DNA from: Cladorrhinum sp. PSN259
Lineage: Eukaryota; Ascomycota; Sordariomycetes; Sordariales; Podosporaceae
Assembly (NCBI GenBank): GCA_033725935.1
Contig: MU867120.1
Location: 62,001 to 126,000 of the forward strand
Length of the DNA stretch: 64,000 nucleotides
Reading direction: 5' to 3'
Part shown: in pieces, positions 12,367 to 23,983 of the stretch
Layout: each line of letters starts with the position of its first letter
Position numbering within the stretch: the first letter of the stretch is position 1
The notes under the pieces: generated by a model
Seen by the model: the letters and a program-made list of their open reading frames with translations, nothing else
Told to the model about the DNA's origin: nothing
The model's database searches: none
Position numbers and translations under genes: made by a program

Positions 12367-15275
12367 TCAAGGCCTGCTGCTAGGACCACCACCACCACCA
12401 CCACCAGGCCTGGGCTGCACCCTCGAACTCACCCCGTAAAATCTCGGCGAACTCCTCGGAAACGAGAAATTAACATAATGGTAAGGGGACGCGGCCAGCC
12501 AGACGGGGATGGACGGTTTCGTGGCTGCCAGGTCTGCTGATTCCTGCGGGGAGAGCGGGTTGTTGGTGACGGTAGACGCGGTATGGGTAGGACCAGCAGC
12601 AAGCGCGGCAGAGGTAGGGACCCGCGTGCTGGGACCGGCAGCAGGTGTAGAATGAGCTGGCCTTGGGCTGGCTGGAGCCAGGGAAGGCGTATCCATATCT
12701 ACGCCAGGCACGGTGGAAGGAGCTGCTGCTGCAGGCATATTAAGAGGAGCAGATGGAGGCGTAAAAGAAGCCCAAACAGGCGCGCCGTGAGCCGCCGCAG
12801 GCGTAAATGAGAACCAAGAAGCAGTGATAGCGATTGGCTCCTCTGCGGGCGTGGTGGTATGCTCCTTGACAGGCGTGCCGTGAGCTTTTCCTCTGGAAGG
12901 TATAGTAAGAGCTGGACAGGCAGGAGGAGGCGTAATATCCGATGATTCTCCCGAAGAAGGCGTATTATTATAATTCGCTCCCTCCAAAACCGCCAACCCG
13001 CTCGGACTGTCAAACGGACACGCCGCCAAAACACCTTCCTCCCCCTCAAACCCTCTTCTCTCCTTGCCGAAGCCGTACCCGTGCACGAACCCGCAAAACT
13101 GCTTTCCGGCTACGAGCTGCCAGACCATCCACAGGACGTCCTCGAGCATCGGCTCCGCCAGCTCTCTCCAGACCGGCGCGAGCTCGCCAAAGTACCGCGG
13201 GGACGTCACGCCCGTGTAGTCAAAAGTAACCGGCATGGCCAGTTGACTTTGTACCTTTTTCGGCACACCTTTATAGTAGTAGTCGTCATCGACTTTGCTG
13301 GCGTATATCTCGGGGTGGGCATCACAGTGCGCGAGACGTTCTTCGAGCGGAGGGACGACCCACCCGCCCATTGCGAGGATTGTACCCTTGCGGTCGTTAA
13401 TAGGAGGACCGGTGATGCGGTTAACTGTGTTTTTGGTGGCGGGGATAGCCACGACTCTGACGGCATAGATGAAGGATTTTTGTTGGCGCAGACGAAAGAC
13501 GGGGTCGTTCAGGAAGGAGTACGTCTTTTGGAGGGAGGAGGTGCGTCTCTGGGCGCGGGCGCGGAGGTCGGAGAGGTTTATGCGGTGGGCTGGTTGGGCT
13601 ACGAATGTGCCGATGCCTGTGTCTGCGGGAGGGGAAGAGGAAAAGGGGCTGTCGTTCTCGTTATCGTCTGGTGAGATGTTGGTAGAGGAGGGACGACGAG
13701 GGCGGAAAGGAAGGGATGAGCTCCAGGGCACAGGTGGTTGATGTGAGGAAGATGAAGACTCCATGGGTGAGGGAGCGAGCATTAGGGCTGCGATGCTGGG
13801 TAGTTGCTGCGAGCTCTGAGAGGAGTGACCGGAGGAGAAGGGGTTTGTGACCTGCTGGCGAGGTAGAGATGTGGGATCTGGCAGCGGACGAGGAGAGAGT
13901 GGTTGCTCATCGTCGTCATCTTCGGTAGCGATCTCTTTGCCCTTGCCTTTACGGAGAGCAGCCGAGGTGCGCTCTGGCGACATGGAAGACTCTCGACCGA
14001 GGAGGAACGGCCGGAGACTAGACTGGGAGGCCCTTCTGCCTCTCTCGTCGGCGAGCGGGAGCCAGACGTACTCGGAGCCTAGAAGCAAAAAAAGTCAATT
14101 AAATTGCCGTTGGTCGTGAGTGGACTAGAGAACTTACTGATTCCGCAAGCGTCGAGGAGCTTCGGATCGCTGCCTGAGATCCGCTTGACCTGGATCTCGA
14201 GGAAACTCTGAATCTCGCCGAAGCGAGAGCTCAGCCAGTCGCCGTAAAACAACGACTTCGACCACTGTTGAGAGTGGTCGACCCCGTCGAGGCCACCATC
14301 GCTGGCGCCAGCTTTGCCATTGCTAGCGCGGCCGGACGCCAGGAGAGGGTCCCGAGGGTTTCCCGAGATCCTGTTGAGGAAAAGTCAGTGAGTTGTTTGG
14401 AAGAGTGAGATGTATGAGGAGAGAAAGGAATGAAAGTATAGGGAGGGGAGAAATAGTTAAATATATACTATTGATCCAACATTGGATGAAGAACTTACCA
14501 GTCGAGGTGTTGAACCCCGTGGTTCCCCCCGGCCGAGGAAACCAAACCTTCTTCGGCTTTGCGCTGAAGGAGGGCCACCACCTGGCCGGGGTGGTGGCCC
14601 TCGATGACCGCGTGGGTGACCATTTCCTCCTCGTCGGAGGTTGCCGACGAGGGCGGCGAGAAAAAACTTGTCGCCGGCGTGGCGGGCGCGGCGGCGGGAG
14701 CAGGAGCCGGAGCGGGAGCCGGAACGGAAGCTGTCGAAACACACAAAAAAATCGTCAGCTTCGAGTCTAAAGAAAGAGGAAGGAGAAAGATTTTGGAAGC
14801 GCAGAAAGTTTCGAAATAAAGACATCCTGCCAGACTCGCGGGTCCAGCGCGGGTCCTGTCCAGTCGAATGCGGACCGCGTGAGTGGGCGACACTTCGGCG
14901 CCGGCGGGGTTGATGATGGCAGTCGTTGGCAGTCGAATGGGTGGGTGCCATGAGTCCTTCAAAGAACCCGAGTGGCCAGATCGATAAGTCAGAGCGCCGG
15001 GAAATGTCCTCTTAAACTGGTTCTCTCGTCCGACGACTGTATTGTTTCGTTGACACCTGACCGCATGTCGATGTCCCTGACTGACTGAGACAACCGACAG
15101 AGTCGTAAGAGTAGAATCGTGTCGAGATAAAGACAAACATTGTGCTGATGATGTTTATTGGTGTAGGGAACTGTGACTTACGGGACTCAACGGGCAGCTC
15201 GAGCCCGTCCAGGTGCTCGAACCCGGGCGGGGGGCGCAAGTTCGGCCGCCCGACGACGCGCCGGATGCCGGACAT
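12367..15275 (-). CDS. Hypothetical protein with repeat-built Pro/Thr-rich tail
   Basis: I do not recognise this 756-residue protein. Four exons keep frame: 15275-15182, 14730-14499, 14370-14138 and 14078-12367, with GTAAGT-type donors and introns of 451, 128 and 59 nt. The start is an ATG in ACCACC context. An (AP)n stretch and an acidic EEE patch lie near residues 32-60. The best conserved-looking blocks are in exon 3 (Trp/Phe-rich, around FYGDWLSSRFGEIQSF) and in exon 4 around 13020-13500 (MGGWVVPPLEERLAHC, VWRELAEPMLEDVLWMVWQL). The last ~200 residues are Ala/Pro/Ser/Thr-rich with spaced Thr-Pro pairs, ending in a Gly run encoded by (CCA)n. No signal peptide or membrane segment is evident. 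The 3' tail shares a short DNA repeat with the downstream flank. It could be an annotated but uncharacterised fungal family. Confidence 0.6.
12385..12405. repeat. (ACC)7 microsatellite in coding sequence
   Basis: Seven ACC/CCA-type triplets. On the minus strand they encode the poly-Gly run near the C-terminus of the 756-aa protein. Confidence 0.8.
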
Positions 15276-18200
15276 GGTGGTCTGTGATTTCAACCTGGTT
15301 AGCTTGATGATACACATATCGACTAAGACAAGGTCGTCTTCTCGTGAGATTCTGTTCGGGCAGAAGAAATCGAGGCAGAATAGGGCGAAACGGTCGCAGA
15401 TGGACAGATGGACAGATGGACAATGGCTTATTATCGTGAAAGAACCAAAAGCTAATTTCAAATCGACTAGACTTCTTCCTAAACAGACTGGCCCCGGATG
15501 GGTGCTTTCGGTAAGAGCTGAGTGCTGCAGAACCAGCTCTCGTCTGCCACAACACTGAAGCCAGCGACAGGAGCAACTCGAGAGATCGAGCGACCGGGGT
15601 ACAAGCTGCTTCACGACCAGAGTCGACAAACGAAGACAAACAACAACAAACAAGGAGATATACTTACGATAATACTTCTTTTTCTTCTTTAAAAAAAGGA
15701 AAAAGAAAACAGAACGGCGGCGCAGAAACAACGGCAGCGAACAAGGTGAGACGGCGGCGGGACGAAGAAAAACGAAGCCTTTGCTGAGCGACCTGGAGAA
15801 AGGAAGAAGAGGAAAGGGAAAAGATTTCTAAGAGAGAGCGAGGTTTCTATGAACTTGGGCGCAGCATCGCTGGCCATCGAGGTACCTGGTGGCCTGTGCG
15901 ACGTGAAAAAATTAAGATCGTTCTTGCCGTTTGTCTTGATTCAAGTATGGGAGACGCGTCAGTTATGTGTGTTCTACGCGGCGAGGCCTTACGGAGATGG
16001 TGTCGAAGGCAGTAAGGTTGATAATAACGGGATTCTTTGTTAACTGGACTGGCAAGAACGACCACGACAAGGTGGGCAGTCCTTTGGGAGGCTTCAGGGG
16101 GTCCATGTGAGATTCAGAGTTCTGTTCAAGGCTTCCAAGTTTGAAGATGACTCTGCTGCCAAAGTCGTTGTTTGTAAGCATGTCAGTTTGATAGTTTCTC
16201 TCCAACTGACAAATTTTGGTATTCTTTGTTTGTCATGGTAGCCATGAGCAAAGGGAAGAACTCGTGGGTTTTATAACAGTTCAGCTCTCATAGGGGAGCT
16301 CAGAGTGAGGAAAGGGTGAAGATTAATGGTAACCGTTATTATTGATCCCAAGGAAGCAGACACAACAAAAAAGGAAAACATTACACTACATCACATAGAA
16401 TCGACTCCAATCCCAATCCCATTGACCATTGCATCAGAGTACAAAAGCCCTTGCTCACAAGATGCAATCCAGTCACCGACGTATCAAGAAAGCTAAACAG
16501 GATCAAACTATTCAAGAGGTATCGAATTTGGATTTAAAAGATAAAAGAAGAATTCCAAAGGGAAAAGTCCCGTTGGCCGCCCCTTGATGGTTGCTGTGGT
16601 GGATTTGTTTGGTTGCGTGCCAAGACAAAAAAGGGGTAATCCACCTCAGCACAAAACAGGAACACCAAACTCGAAAGTGACACCTTGTAGAACCATTCTC
16701 ATCATTATTATTCTACTCTTGTGATAATGCTGGATCTATTAACGATTACTGAAGCCTGTGTTATCTGTCATGACGAGTTATCTCGGTGCAAATCTCCAAA
16801 GTTACCGTTGGATAGGTAGCAAGACTTTTTTTTGGTTAGCTTTACCGCTCCTCCCACAGTTCACTTGAAAGGGGTAAAGAAAATGAAAGCAGTAGTTATC
16901 TAGTCCGGACCATGACCTCTTCTGATATTCGATGATGCCAAGCGCAGTGGTAGTAAAACCAACCGTGGATATGCCAAGACCTATGAATCTTGTAGCCAAC
17001 CAGGTTTGGACTAGGGAAGCACTTCAAGCTTTGGGCCGATTCAAAAATGCTATAGACGACCGTTCTGTCACTCAGCAAAAGGCCATCCAATCCGAAGCAG
17101 CCGCATTTGACCCAACATATATCTTTCTGGCCAGCGGTGCTCGAGGTCGAATGCTGCTGACGGACGGCCTTTTATACTTTAATTATGGCCAGTCAATTAA
17201 TGAATGGGAATGCGCCCAACGATGATTTCTCTTGTGCCCTTACAGCCAGCGAGCTCCTATCGCGCTCCATACACCTAATTGCATCGCAGCAGTTAACCAC
17301 ACAGCTCCTTGACGCCCTCTTTGCCTCCCCATACGGATACATTAATGAGAAATAGATTAAACAAGGCATGTATGCATAAAAACAGTGACAGAATGCTGTG
17401 AAACTTTGCTTGCTTCGGACAAGGCTGAGCACGTGGCTGGACCTCGAACCCTGTCTAGCTGATGGGTTGTGAGTTTTTGAACAACTCCCAAAGTATTTGC
17501 ACAGGCGGTCAAGTATCAGGCTCGCATCGAGGTGAGGCTGGACTTTTTTAAGACACCCGGATTCTGTACCAGACAGCCGGTAAATTTGTAGGGGGGTCAC
17601 TCGGCCGTAAAAGACCAAGCTTTTTCAGCGATTACGAACAGAAGAAAGCTTCTTAAGAGCGAGTTAATATGAGGCCGCCTGGTCGCAGCCACAACCAATA
17701 CCTTATTGCATCCCAGGGGCATTTCTTTGTCGCATCATTGTCACGTTCCAATGTAATTTGCTGGCGGTTCGAATTGCATGAAGCACGGTATTTATTAAGA
17801 ACAAAAGATGTCATCTGGACGCCGTTGAACCAGCCAGGGGCGGTTGGTTTGAAAGGGACTCGTGGGCGCATTAGTGGTTTCTGATTGGACGGTTTCAGGT
17901 GCAGCTACCAATACTTCAATGCTCCGCTGTTTTGTATCCGCTCAACAGTATGTGATCTTGAATATTGAAATTCAAAAGTTATGTCGCTCTGAGCTTCTCT
18001 TTTTAGAATCGATTTTGGGTTTGTTTGCTCTTTCGAAATTGATTTCTGGATGTGATCTGTGAACAAGGGCTGCCTGTTTAAGGAGCGGTGTCGTTGCAAG
18101 GGAGATCAAGCTTGGCAAAAATCTTGGGAGAGAGAGCTTCCCGTCTGCCGTGCCCCACTGCCCCTCAACCGCACCTTATCGGCTGCTGCACCCTGGTCTT

Positions 18201-18464
18201 ATCAGCTGGCCGGTGGCGATCGGCCTGCTGACTCGGCGCTCTTCGAGGCGTGCTAAGGCGGTCGGATAACCTTGGGCCCCTTGGAACCTTTAAACTCCTG
18301 TTTTTTTTGTTTCTTTTTTTAATTGGAGAAATCCAGTCGTCCTTGCTGTTTTACGTCAACTAGCCCTTCGGAAACTCTCGCGATCCCATCGTCTTTCTGA
18401 CGTGCTTTCAACAAGTGTCGCGCCGTGGAGGAGGAATCTGGAAGCTATCTGAGGCAAAGAAAAC
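15276..18464. other. Divergent intergenic region, likely with a 5'-UTR intron
   Basis: This separates the minus-strand gene (start 15275) from the plus-strand OSBP gene. On the minus strand a strong donor GTAAGTAT begins at 15667 and a CACAG acceptor ends at 15282, seven bases before the ATG. This suggests a 386-nt 5'-UTR intron of the 756-aa gene (inference). Small frames near 16930-17225 and 17193-17618 have no recognisable domain. The rest looks like promoter and spacer, with T-rich runs near 18301-18321 before the OSBP gene. Confidence 0.45.
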
Positions 18465-20008
18465 ATGTCGTCGTGGTTCTCCTCCGCTCCGGCCACGGCC
18501 GCGGCGCCTGCCGACCCAAATGCTCCCGAAGAGCATGCAAGTGACGGATCGAAGCTCAAAACTTTTATTGGAATTCTTAGAAAGTGAGTTTGATTTGTCC
18601 ATCCAAAAGAAAAGTTTGGACCAGATAGGGGAACTTACACGATTGCCTTCTATAGGTTCATTGGAGTCGCTGATCTAGCTTCCGTTCGCTTCTCCCTCCC
18701 ATCCCAACTCCTCGAGCCTACGCCTAATCTCGAGTACTGGAATTATCTCGATTCTCCCAATGCTTTTGTTGCCATCGGAACGGCAGACGAACCGGTGGAC
18801 CGTATGCTCGAGGTTCTTCGTTTCTGGTTCACAAAGGATTTGAAATACGCCAAAGGCAAGCCCTGCAAGCCATACAATTCCTGCTTGGGCGAATTCTTCA
18901 GATGCAACTGGGAAACCGATGATGATGCGCCGAGGATCGATACAAGCGTGCTCAGAAAAGGCAACAGCCCTCCTGGAAGCAGTAGCTCCAGTACCAAATC
19001 CTCAAAGCTCGCTGTTCCCGCCGGTCTTGGTTCTGGCACATCCCGGGCGGCCTCTACTGTCTCTGTACCGCAGTTATCACCCAACCCGGCCAAACCAGTT
19101 CGTGTATCATATCTGACCGAGCAAACATCACACCACCCTCCCGTAAGCGCCTTCTACATCGATTGCCCCGAAAAGGGCCTTCATGCAAAGGGTTTCGATC
19201 AGATTACCGCCAAGTTCACCGGTACTTCCATCAAGGTCATGCCCGGCGAACACAATCTTGGCATCTTCATCACGGTCGATCGCCGGGATAACGAGACATA
19301 TCAGCTCACTCATCCTGCGGCGCATTTGGGTGGTATCCTTAGAGGTGCTCTGAGCGTGAGCGTCGGTGACATGGCATACATTACCTGTCCCAAGACGAAG
19401 CTAAAGGCGATTCTTCGTTATTATGATGAAGGCTGGCTCGGTCGCACCACCAACAAGGTGGAGGGTATCATCTTCCGTTACGACACCGAGAACGACAACA
19501 AGACACAGATCAAGGATGTACCCGTGGAGGATATTCTTGTGCGTCTTGGCGGGCCATGGAAGGAAAAGATTGTGTTTACCCTGGGCAACGAGCCTCTGGT
19601 GAGTAATTCTGGCTGCAACCGGCAGAATGCCTTGAACTAACAATACCACAGGACTCCCACCCACCAGAGGAGCAAGTTACTATTATTGACATTGCGCCAC
19701 TCAACGTTGCGCCCAAAGTTCTCCCTCCTCAAGAGAAGCAGCTCCCAAATGAGTCTTTGCAACTCTGGCGGGGGGTCACCAACGCAATTTTGTCCAAGCA
19801 GTTCTCTAAAGCAACTACAGTAAAGCAGGAGCTTGAAGAGGCTCAGAGAGAAAAGGCTCGCCAGCGTGAGAGCAAGGGCGAGACCTGGACGCCAGTCTTC
19901 TTCGAGCAGGCTACCGACAAGACGGGTATCCCATCACTCACAGAGAAGGGCCGAGAGGTTCTTAAGCGCGCACAGTCCGGTAACTGGGATATGGATGGTG
20001 TTCTATAA
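18465..20008 (+). CDS. Oxysterol-binding protein, Kes1/Osh4 type
   Basis: Three exons (18465-18583, 18656-19598, 19652-20008) encode 472 residues, against about 434 for yeast Kes1. The protein has only the lipid-exchange ORD and no PH or ankyrin region, as in Kes1/Osh4. The hallmark EQTSHHPPVSAFY lies near residue 195; its His pair binds PI4P. The family block KPYNSCLGEFFRCNW is at about residues 108-122. A Ser-rich insertion (18950-19080) separates these two blocks. The C-terminal region has the expected LWRGVTNAILSKQFSKAT segment and a charged helix. Such proteins swap sterol for PI4P between ER and Golgi membranes in the cytosol. The next gene encodes the PI4P reader Vps74, so two PI4P-linked Golgi genes are adjacent, though separately promoted. 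Confidence 0.93.
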
Positions 20009-20855
20009 ATGTCTTGGGCGCTTGGTATAAAGCACGGATGCCCTTCATTTTGCTTTGCATAGCAGTCAGTTGTTTGCATTTTGGACTTGGGTGAACATTG
20101 GGTGATTGGGGCGTTATAGTAAACATTATATATCAAGGGGCCATATATGCGCATTTCAGAGCAGTTTTGAGGGGGCTTTATGGGTAATAGCTAGAGTAGA
20201 GAGAGAGGGGGAGAGACAGTACAAGAGCTTACGCGTCGTCCTCACTCAACCCCAACCCTGTGCCACCTGCTACGACCTTGGGATGACACTTGGCGCTAGG
20301 CAGCCGCTAGCAGCTGCTTAATGTCCGTGCCCCTTTAACAAACCGCTGCTATCGTTATCAATGGCTCGCTAAACCCCTTTTAGGAGCTGACAACTTAACT
20401 TCCAGCTTAAAGAAAGGCAACTGCGCAAACAGGGAGGGAGAGAAAAATAAGGGTGTTTTTAGAGTTTTGGTGGTCTCTTGAAATAAAGACCAGATTATCG
20501 AGTCTTGTTGAATCGCATCGATCCAGTCAAACAACCGAAGTCGGGAGCTGAATTGTCCATTTCGACCCTTCTGAAAGGGCTCCGCCTCCCCAAGCCAAAG
20601 ACCCCCCGACCGAGACCCATCACAGACCGCAACCCGCAGGGCCCCTACAAGACTTTCCCCCGACCGAACCACCGACCTACCGCCGAACGAACAGACACTC
20701 CCGTCCCTGCGATTGACCGGCCGACAGATCGCGCGGACATTTGAATGCATTCAACATAACATATCGCACTGGCCTGTTGTCCATGAATGATTGATTGACC
20801 TTGCCGGTTGACGCACGACAACGGAAGGAGGTCCACGCCACACAGAAATTACGGG

Positions 20856-20901
<46 letters not shown>

Positions 20902-21145
20902 AACACACAACACAGAGGCAGGGCTCACGACGCATTTACTACAGCAACCTCCAGTGTCTCCATCCCGTCGCAGCGACAACCGCCACCCCCTACATACAGC
21001 CGCCTAATAATCAATTTAATACGATCACCTTTTTCTCCTCTTTGCCCCCGCCTGCTGCGTCTCAACAAAAAAGTGTCGCCGACGACAAACCACTACCCGC
21101 TTTCTCATTTTCCACACAAACCACATTCCACACTAGATACACACA
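20009..21145. other. Intergenic region and probable VPS74 leader
   Basis: Contains the 3' flank of the OSBP gene and the promoter/leader of VPS74. The most striking content is a pure (AC)20 tract followed by further CA-rich sequence to about 20915, within 300 bp of the VPS74 start. No coding frame with a domain is seen. Confidence 0.5.
20857..20896. repeat. (AC)20 microsatellite
   Basis: Twenty perfect AC units, continuing as imperfect ACA-rich sequence. It lies upstream of VPS74, probably in its promoter or 5' UTR. Confidence 0.9.
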
Positions 21146-22371
21146 ATGGCAACCACCACGTCCGGTCTTACACGACGGCGTGGAGGAGGCGGCGGCGCCG
21201 GAACACCGACAGGCGAAGACGGCAGCAATGGTATTTCCGCCCCAGCGGGCACCACCGCCGGACCAGAGACGAGCTACGAGAGCGGGGAGAACGGCCACCG
21301 CATCGCTTTTGATCCGCGCGATATCAGCGAGAGCGCCGAGCGCAGCAAGCAGCCTAAACTGACGCTGATGGAGGAGGTGCTGTTGCTTGGGTTGAAGGAT
21401 AAGCAGGTAAGCACAAATCACAACTCCCAGTTGCAGTATGGTATTGACAGGTGAAAAAGGGGTACCTCTCCTTCTGGAACGACAACATTTCTTACGCCCT
21501 CCGAGGCTGCATCGTTTTAGAGCTCGCCTTTCGTGGTCGTATCGCAATGCAAAAGTCTCCTAGCAGGAGAAACTTTCCGCTTTCCGACAGGGTTATCGAG
21601 GTGATCGACGATACATTGACGGGGGAGGTGTTGCTGGATGAGGCATTGAAGATGATGAAGAGCAGCGAGAAGATGAGCGTGGCCAGTTGGATTGATTTGA
21701 TGAGTGGTGTGTATTCCCCCTGCTCCCCCTTTGTTCAGACTCCTCCGTACTGATGAAGACGTGTCTGCCAGGCGAAACATGGAACCTCATGAAAATCGGC
21801 TACCAACTGAAGCAAGTCCGCGAGCGCCTAGCCAAGGGTCTAGTCGATAAAGGAATCCTGCGCACGGAAAAGAGAAACTTCCTGTTGTTCGATATGGCCA
21901 CCCACCCCGTCGTGGATGGAGGAGCCAAGGAGGAGATTCGCAGGCGCGTACGGAACGTGCTTACGCAGCGGACTGTTGTTCTCAACGCTTCGCAATACTT
22001 GCCGGAGGGGTTGGAGTTCAAATACATAAGGACTATTGCCATGGTGTGCGCTGCGTACGCGGCTAACGTGCTGGAGAATGCGCTTAGCACGCTTGGTCAT
22101 GAGGCGAGGGAGAAGGCGTTCAACCAGACTGACGAGCTTTTGGCTGATTATAGCAATTGGCCTTTTGGAAGGACGGCGGTTAGGAACGAGATTGGTGAGA
22201 ATCTGCCGCAGGTTATTGCTGAGGTAAGTTTGAGTTCAAAATGCTAGGGTTTAATGACCGGGTTACTAATGAAAACCATAGGAGGTCAATAAAGCCAAGG
22301 ATAAGGAGTTGCAGTTGGAAGTTGTGGCTGCTTGCTTGAGCGTGTTTACGAGGTTGGATTCTTTGCTTTAG
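21146..22371 (+). CDS. VPS74: Vps74/GOLPH3-family Golgi PI4P-binding protein
   Basis: Four exons (21146-21406, 21451-21706, 21772-22223, 22282-22371) encode 352 residues; yeast Vps74 has 345. The GPP34 fold begins at LTLMEEVLLLGLKDKQ. The PI4P pocket region follows (FWND then YALRGC, Trp96 and Arg105 here, matching the Trp and Arg that contact the headgroup in the family). The dimer/tetramer hairpin region near RTEKRNFLLFDMATHP comes next. The N-terminus is basic and Gly-rich (LTRRRGGGGGAG), fitting the arginine motif used for COPI and glycosyltransferase contact. The family retains glycosyltransferases in the Golgi. The first intron is only 44 nt; the alternative acceptor inside it would bring an immediate stop, supporting the model. 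Confidence 0.93.
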
Positions 22372-23983
22372 TGGGGGAGAGATGAACAGGTTCAGGGTGA
22401 GGGAAGAACTTCAGACGGGAAAGTAGAAAAGAGGAAGGAGGAGGAGGAGGAGCAAGAGGCACCGCCGCGCCTGCAAGCAATAACCGCCACGACAACAGTT
22501 ACAGCTACTACAACCACAACAACAACAAATTTCTTGGCCTACCTTCTGGAAGGGCTGCTCCGTTGATATATCAAGGTACCTCTTCCTATACCTTTTGTCA
22601 GCCAGCCAAAATGCGAGCTTCAACAAGCCAGACAACAGTTAATAATGATTATTTTGGTGTTTTTCTCTTTCTTTTCTCTCTTTCCTTAATTTGTTCAATT
22701 TGGGCCGGCTTCTTTGAGGGGAAATTGAAACGGAGATTTTGTTTTATAACGGAAAATGGCACGCAAAGGCCGGCCTTCAAGAAGGACAGACAGGCAGTTA
22801 TGGCGGAAAGGAAAGGAAAGGGGGGAGAAAAGAAAAATCGGGATTGGCATGGGGGATGACCTGGGCTTTTGTTAGGTTTGGGATATTTCATCAGTGTACC
22901 TTCTTACTTGACTTTCTCCTAAAAGAGACGGCTCGAGGAATATGAAATGAAGGAGTGTGTGAAAGTTGGGCGTGTTGGGAGTTGCTCCAGTAGGAGGTGG
23001 TGACTCGGGAGGAGGGGTGGGCAGGGGGCGGGGGGGAGGGTAACATTGGTGATGGTATTAGAATGGGGGGATAGAAATGGGGGAAGGAGGTAGGAAAAGG
23101 ACGGTCGGTGGTGGTGGTGTTGGTGGTGGTGGTGGGTAGGCAATATGATGCTTGTTTTTTTCCCTGATATTGTTTTCTTTCCTAGGGTGGCAGGTACTGC
23201 TTTACGCGTTGTTTATGGTTTTATCTTTTTTTGTCATGTTACCTAGCTTTATGTGTTTATACCAATTCCAAATTTATTTTTTTCACACTTTTATTTTGGA
23301 AACCCTTTTTTATATATATACGATTCTGGATGCTTGCGTGACCTTTTTTTCTTTCTCTCTCTCCCCTTTTCTTTTTCGGTATGTCTTTGACAAGTATAAG
23401 AATACCTACCAGGTAGCCCAAAAAAAAAAAGCATTCACATCGCTCATAACGCAATTCATACTTGTATACTGTTGTATTTATATTTAGCCCCTCCCCCCCC
23501 CCTTCTTCGTTCGTTCGCGTGAGACGTCGAGACAAAATTCGTACTTTTTATCTATAAAAAAATTAATTTCTTTTTGAATTCTTTTTTTCTTCCTGCTCTC
23601 TCTCTCTTTTTTTTTTTTTTTTTTATAAACCGCCTTCTTTATTTTCTGTTTATTCTTTCTTTTCTTTTTCCTTACCAAACAAACTCCGAGAATGCGTGCG
23701 GTAAACATAAACTGAAATGTTTCTTTCAAAAAAAAAAAAAAAAAAAAAAAAGGTTCCCTTAAACTACAAGGAATATATCCCTTTAGATAGATAATATGAA
23801 ACGCCAAATGACTCCAACAAACAATAGAACTCAAAACTTGAAAGCAAAACAACCCCCAAAAAAAGTAGCAAAAATATACTCGACTGAGTCCATCAATAAT
23901 CACAAAAAGGATAATAAAAACGATGCTTCAATGCTGTTCTCAAAAATCAAACAACCGCTAATATTTTTCCATTCCCCTCAATG
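22372..23983. other. Convergent intergenic region, low complexity
   Basis: This lies between VPS74 (+) and SURF6 (-), tail to tail. It contains CAA-type repeats (22470-22530), GGTGGT-type repeats (23110-23137), long T-rich stretches, an A24 run (23728-23751) and a C-run near 23495. Frames here are artefacts of low complexity (poly-Phe, poly-Lys). It probably contains both 3' UTRs. Confidence 0.55.
23728..23751. repeat. A24 homopolymer
   Basis: A run of 24 A residues in the convergent spacer; length is prone to sequencing error. Confidence 0.85.

Noticed and set aside
12151..12540. 129-aa plus-strand frame rich in LPEN repeats
   Set aside because: It translates the degenerate 20-30-bp repeat and the (ACC)n tract; no start support.
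13081..13674. 197-aa plus-strand frame
   Set aside because: Antisense shadow of exon 4 of the 756-aa gene; no independent start context or domain.
15012..15731. 239-aa minus-strand frame as a single exon
   Set aside because: The credible part starts at the ATG at 15275 and ends at the donor near 15182; the rest is intron and 5' UTR.
17400..17480. Possible tRNA-like arm (CTCGAACCCTG)
   Set aside because: No matching acceptor, D or anticodon stem around it.
23152..23903. Phe-rich and Lys-rich frames
   Set aside because: They translate T- and A-tracts only.
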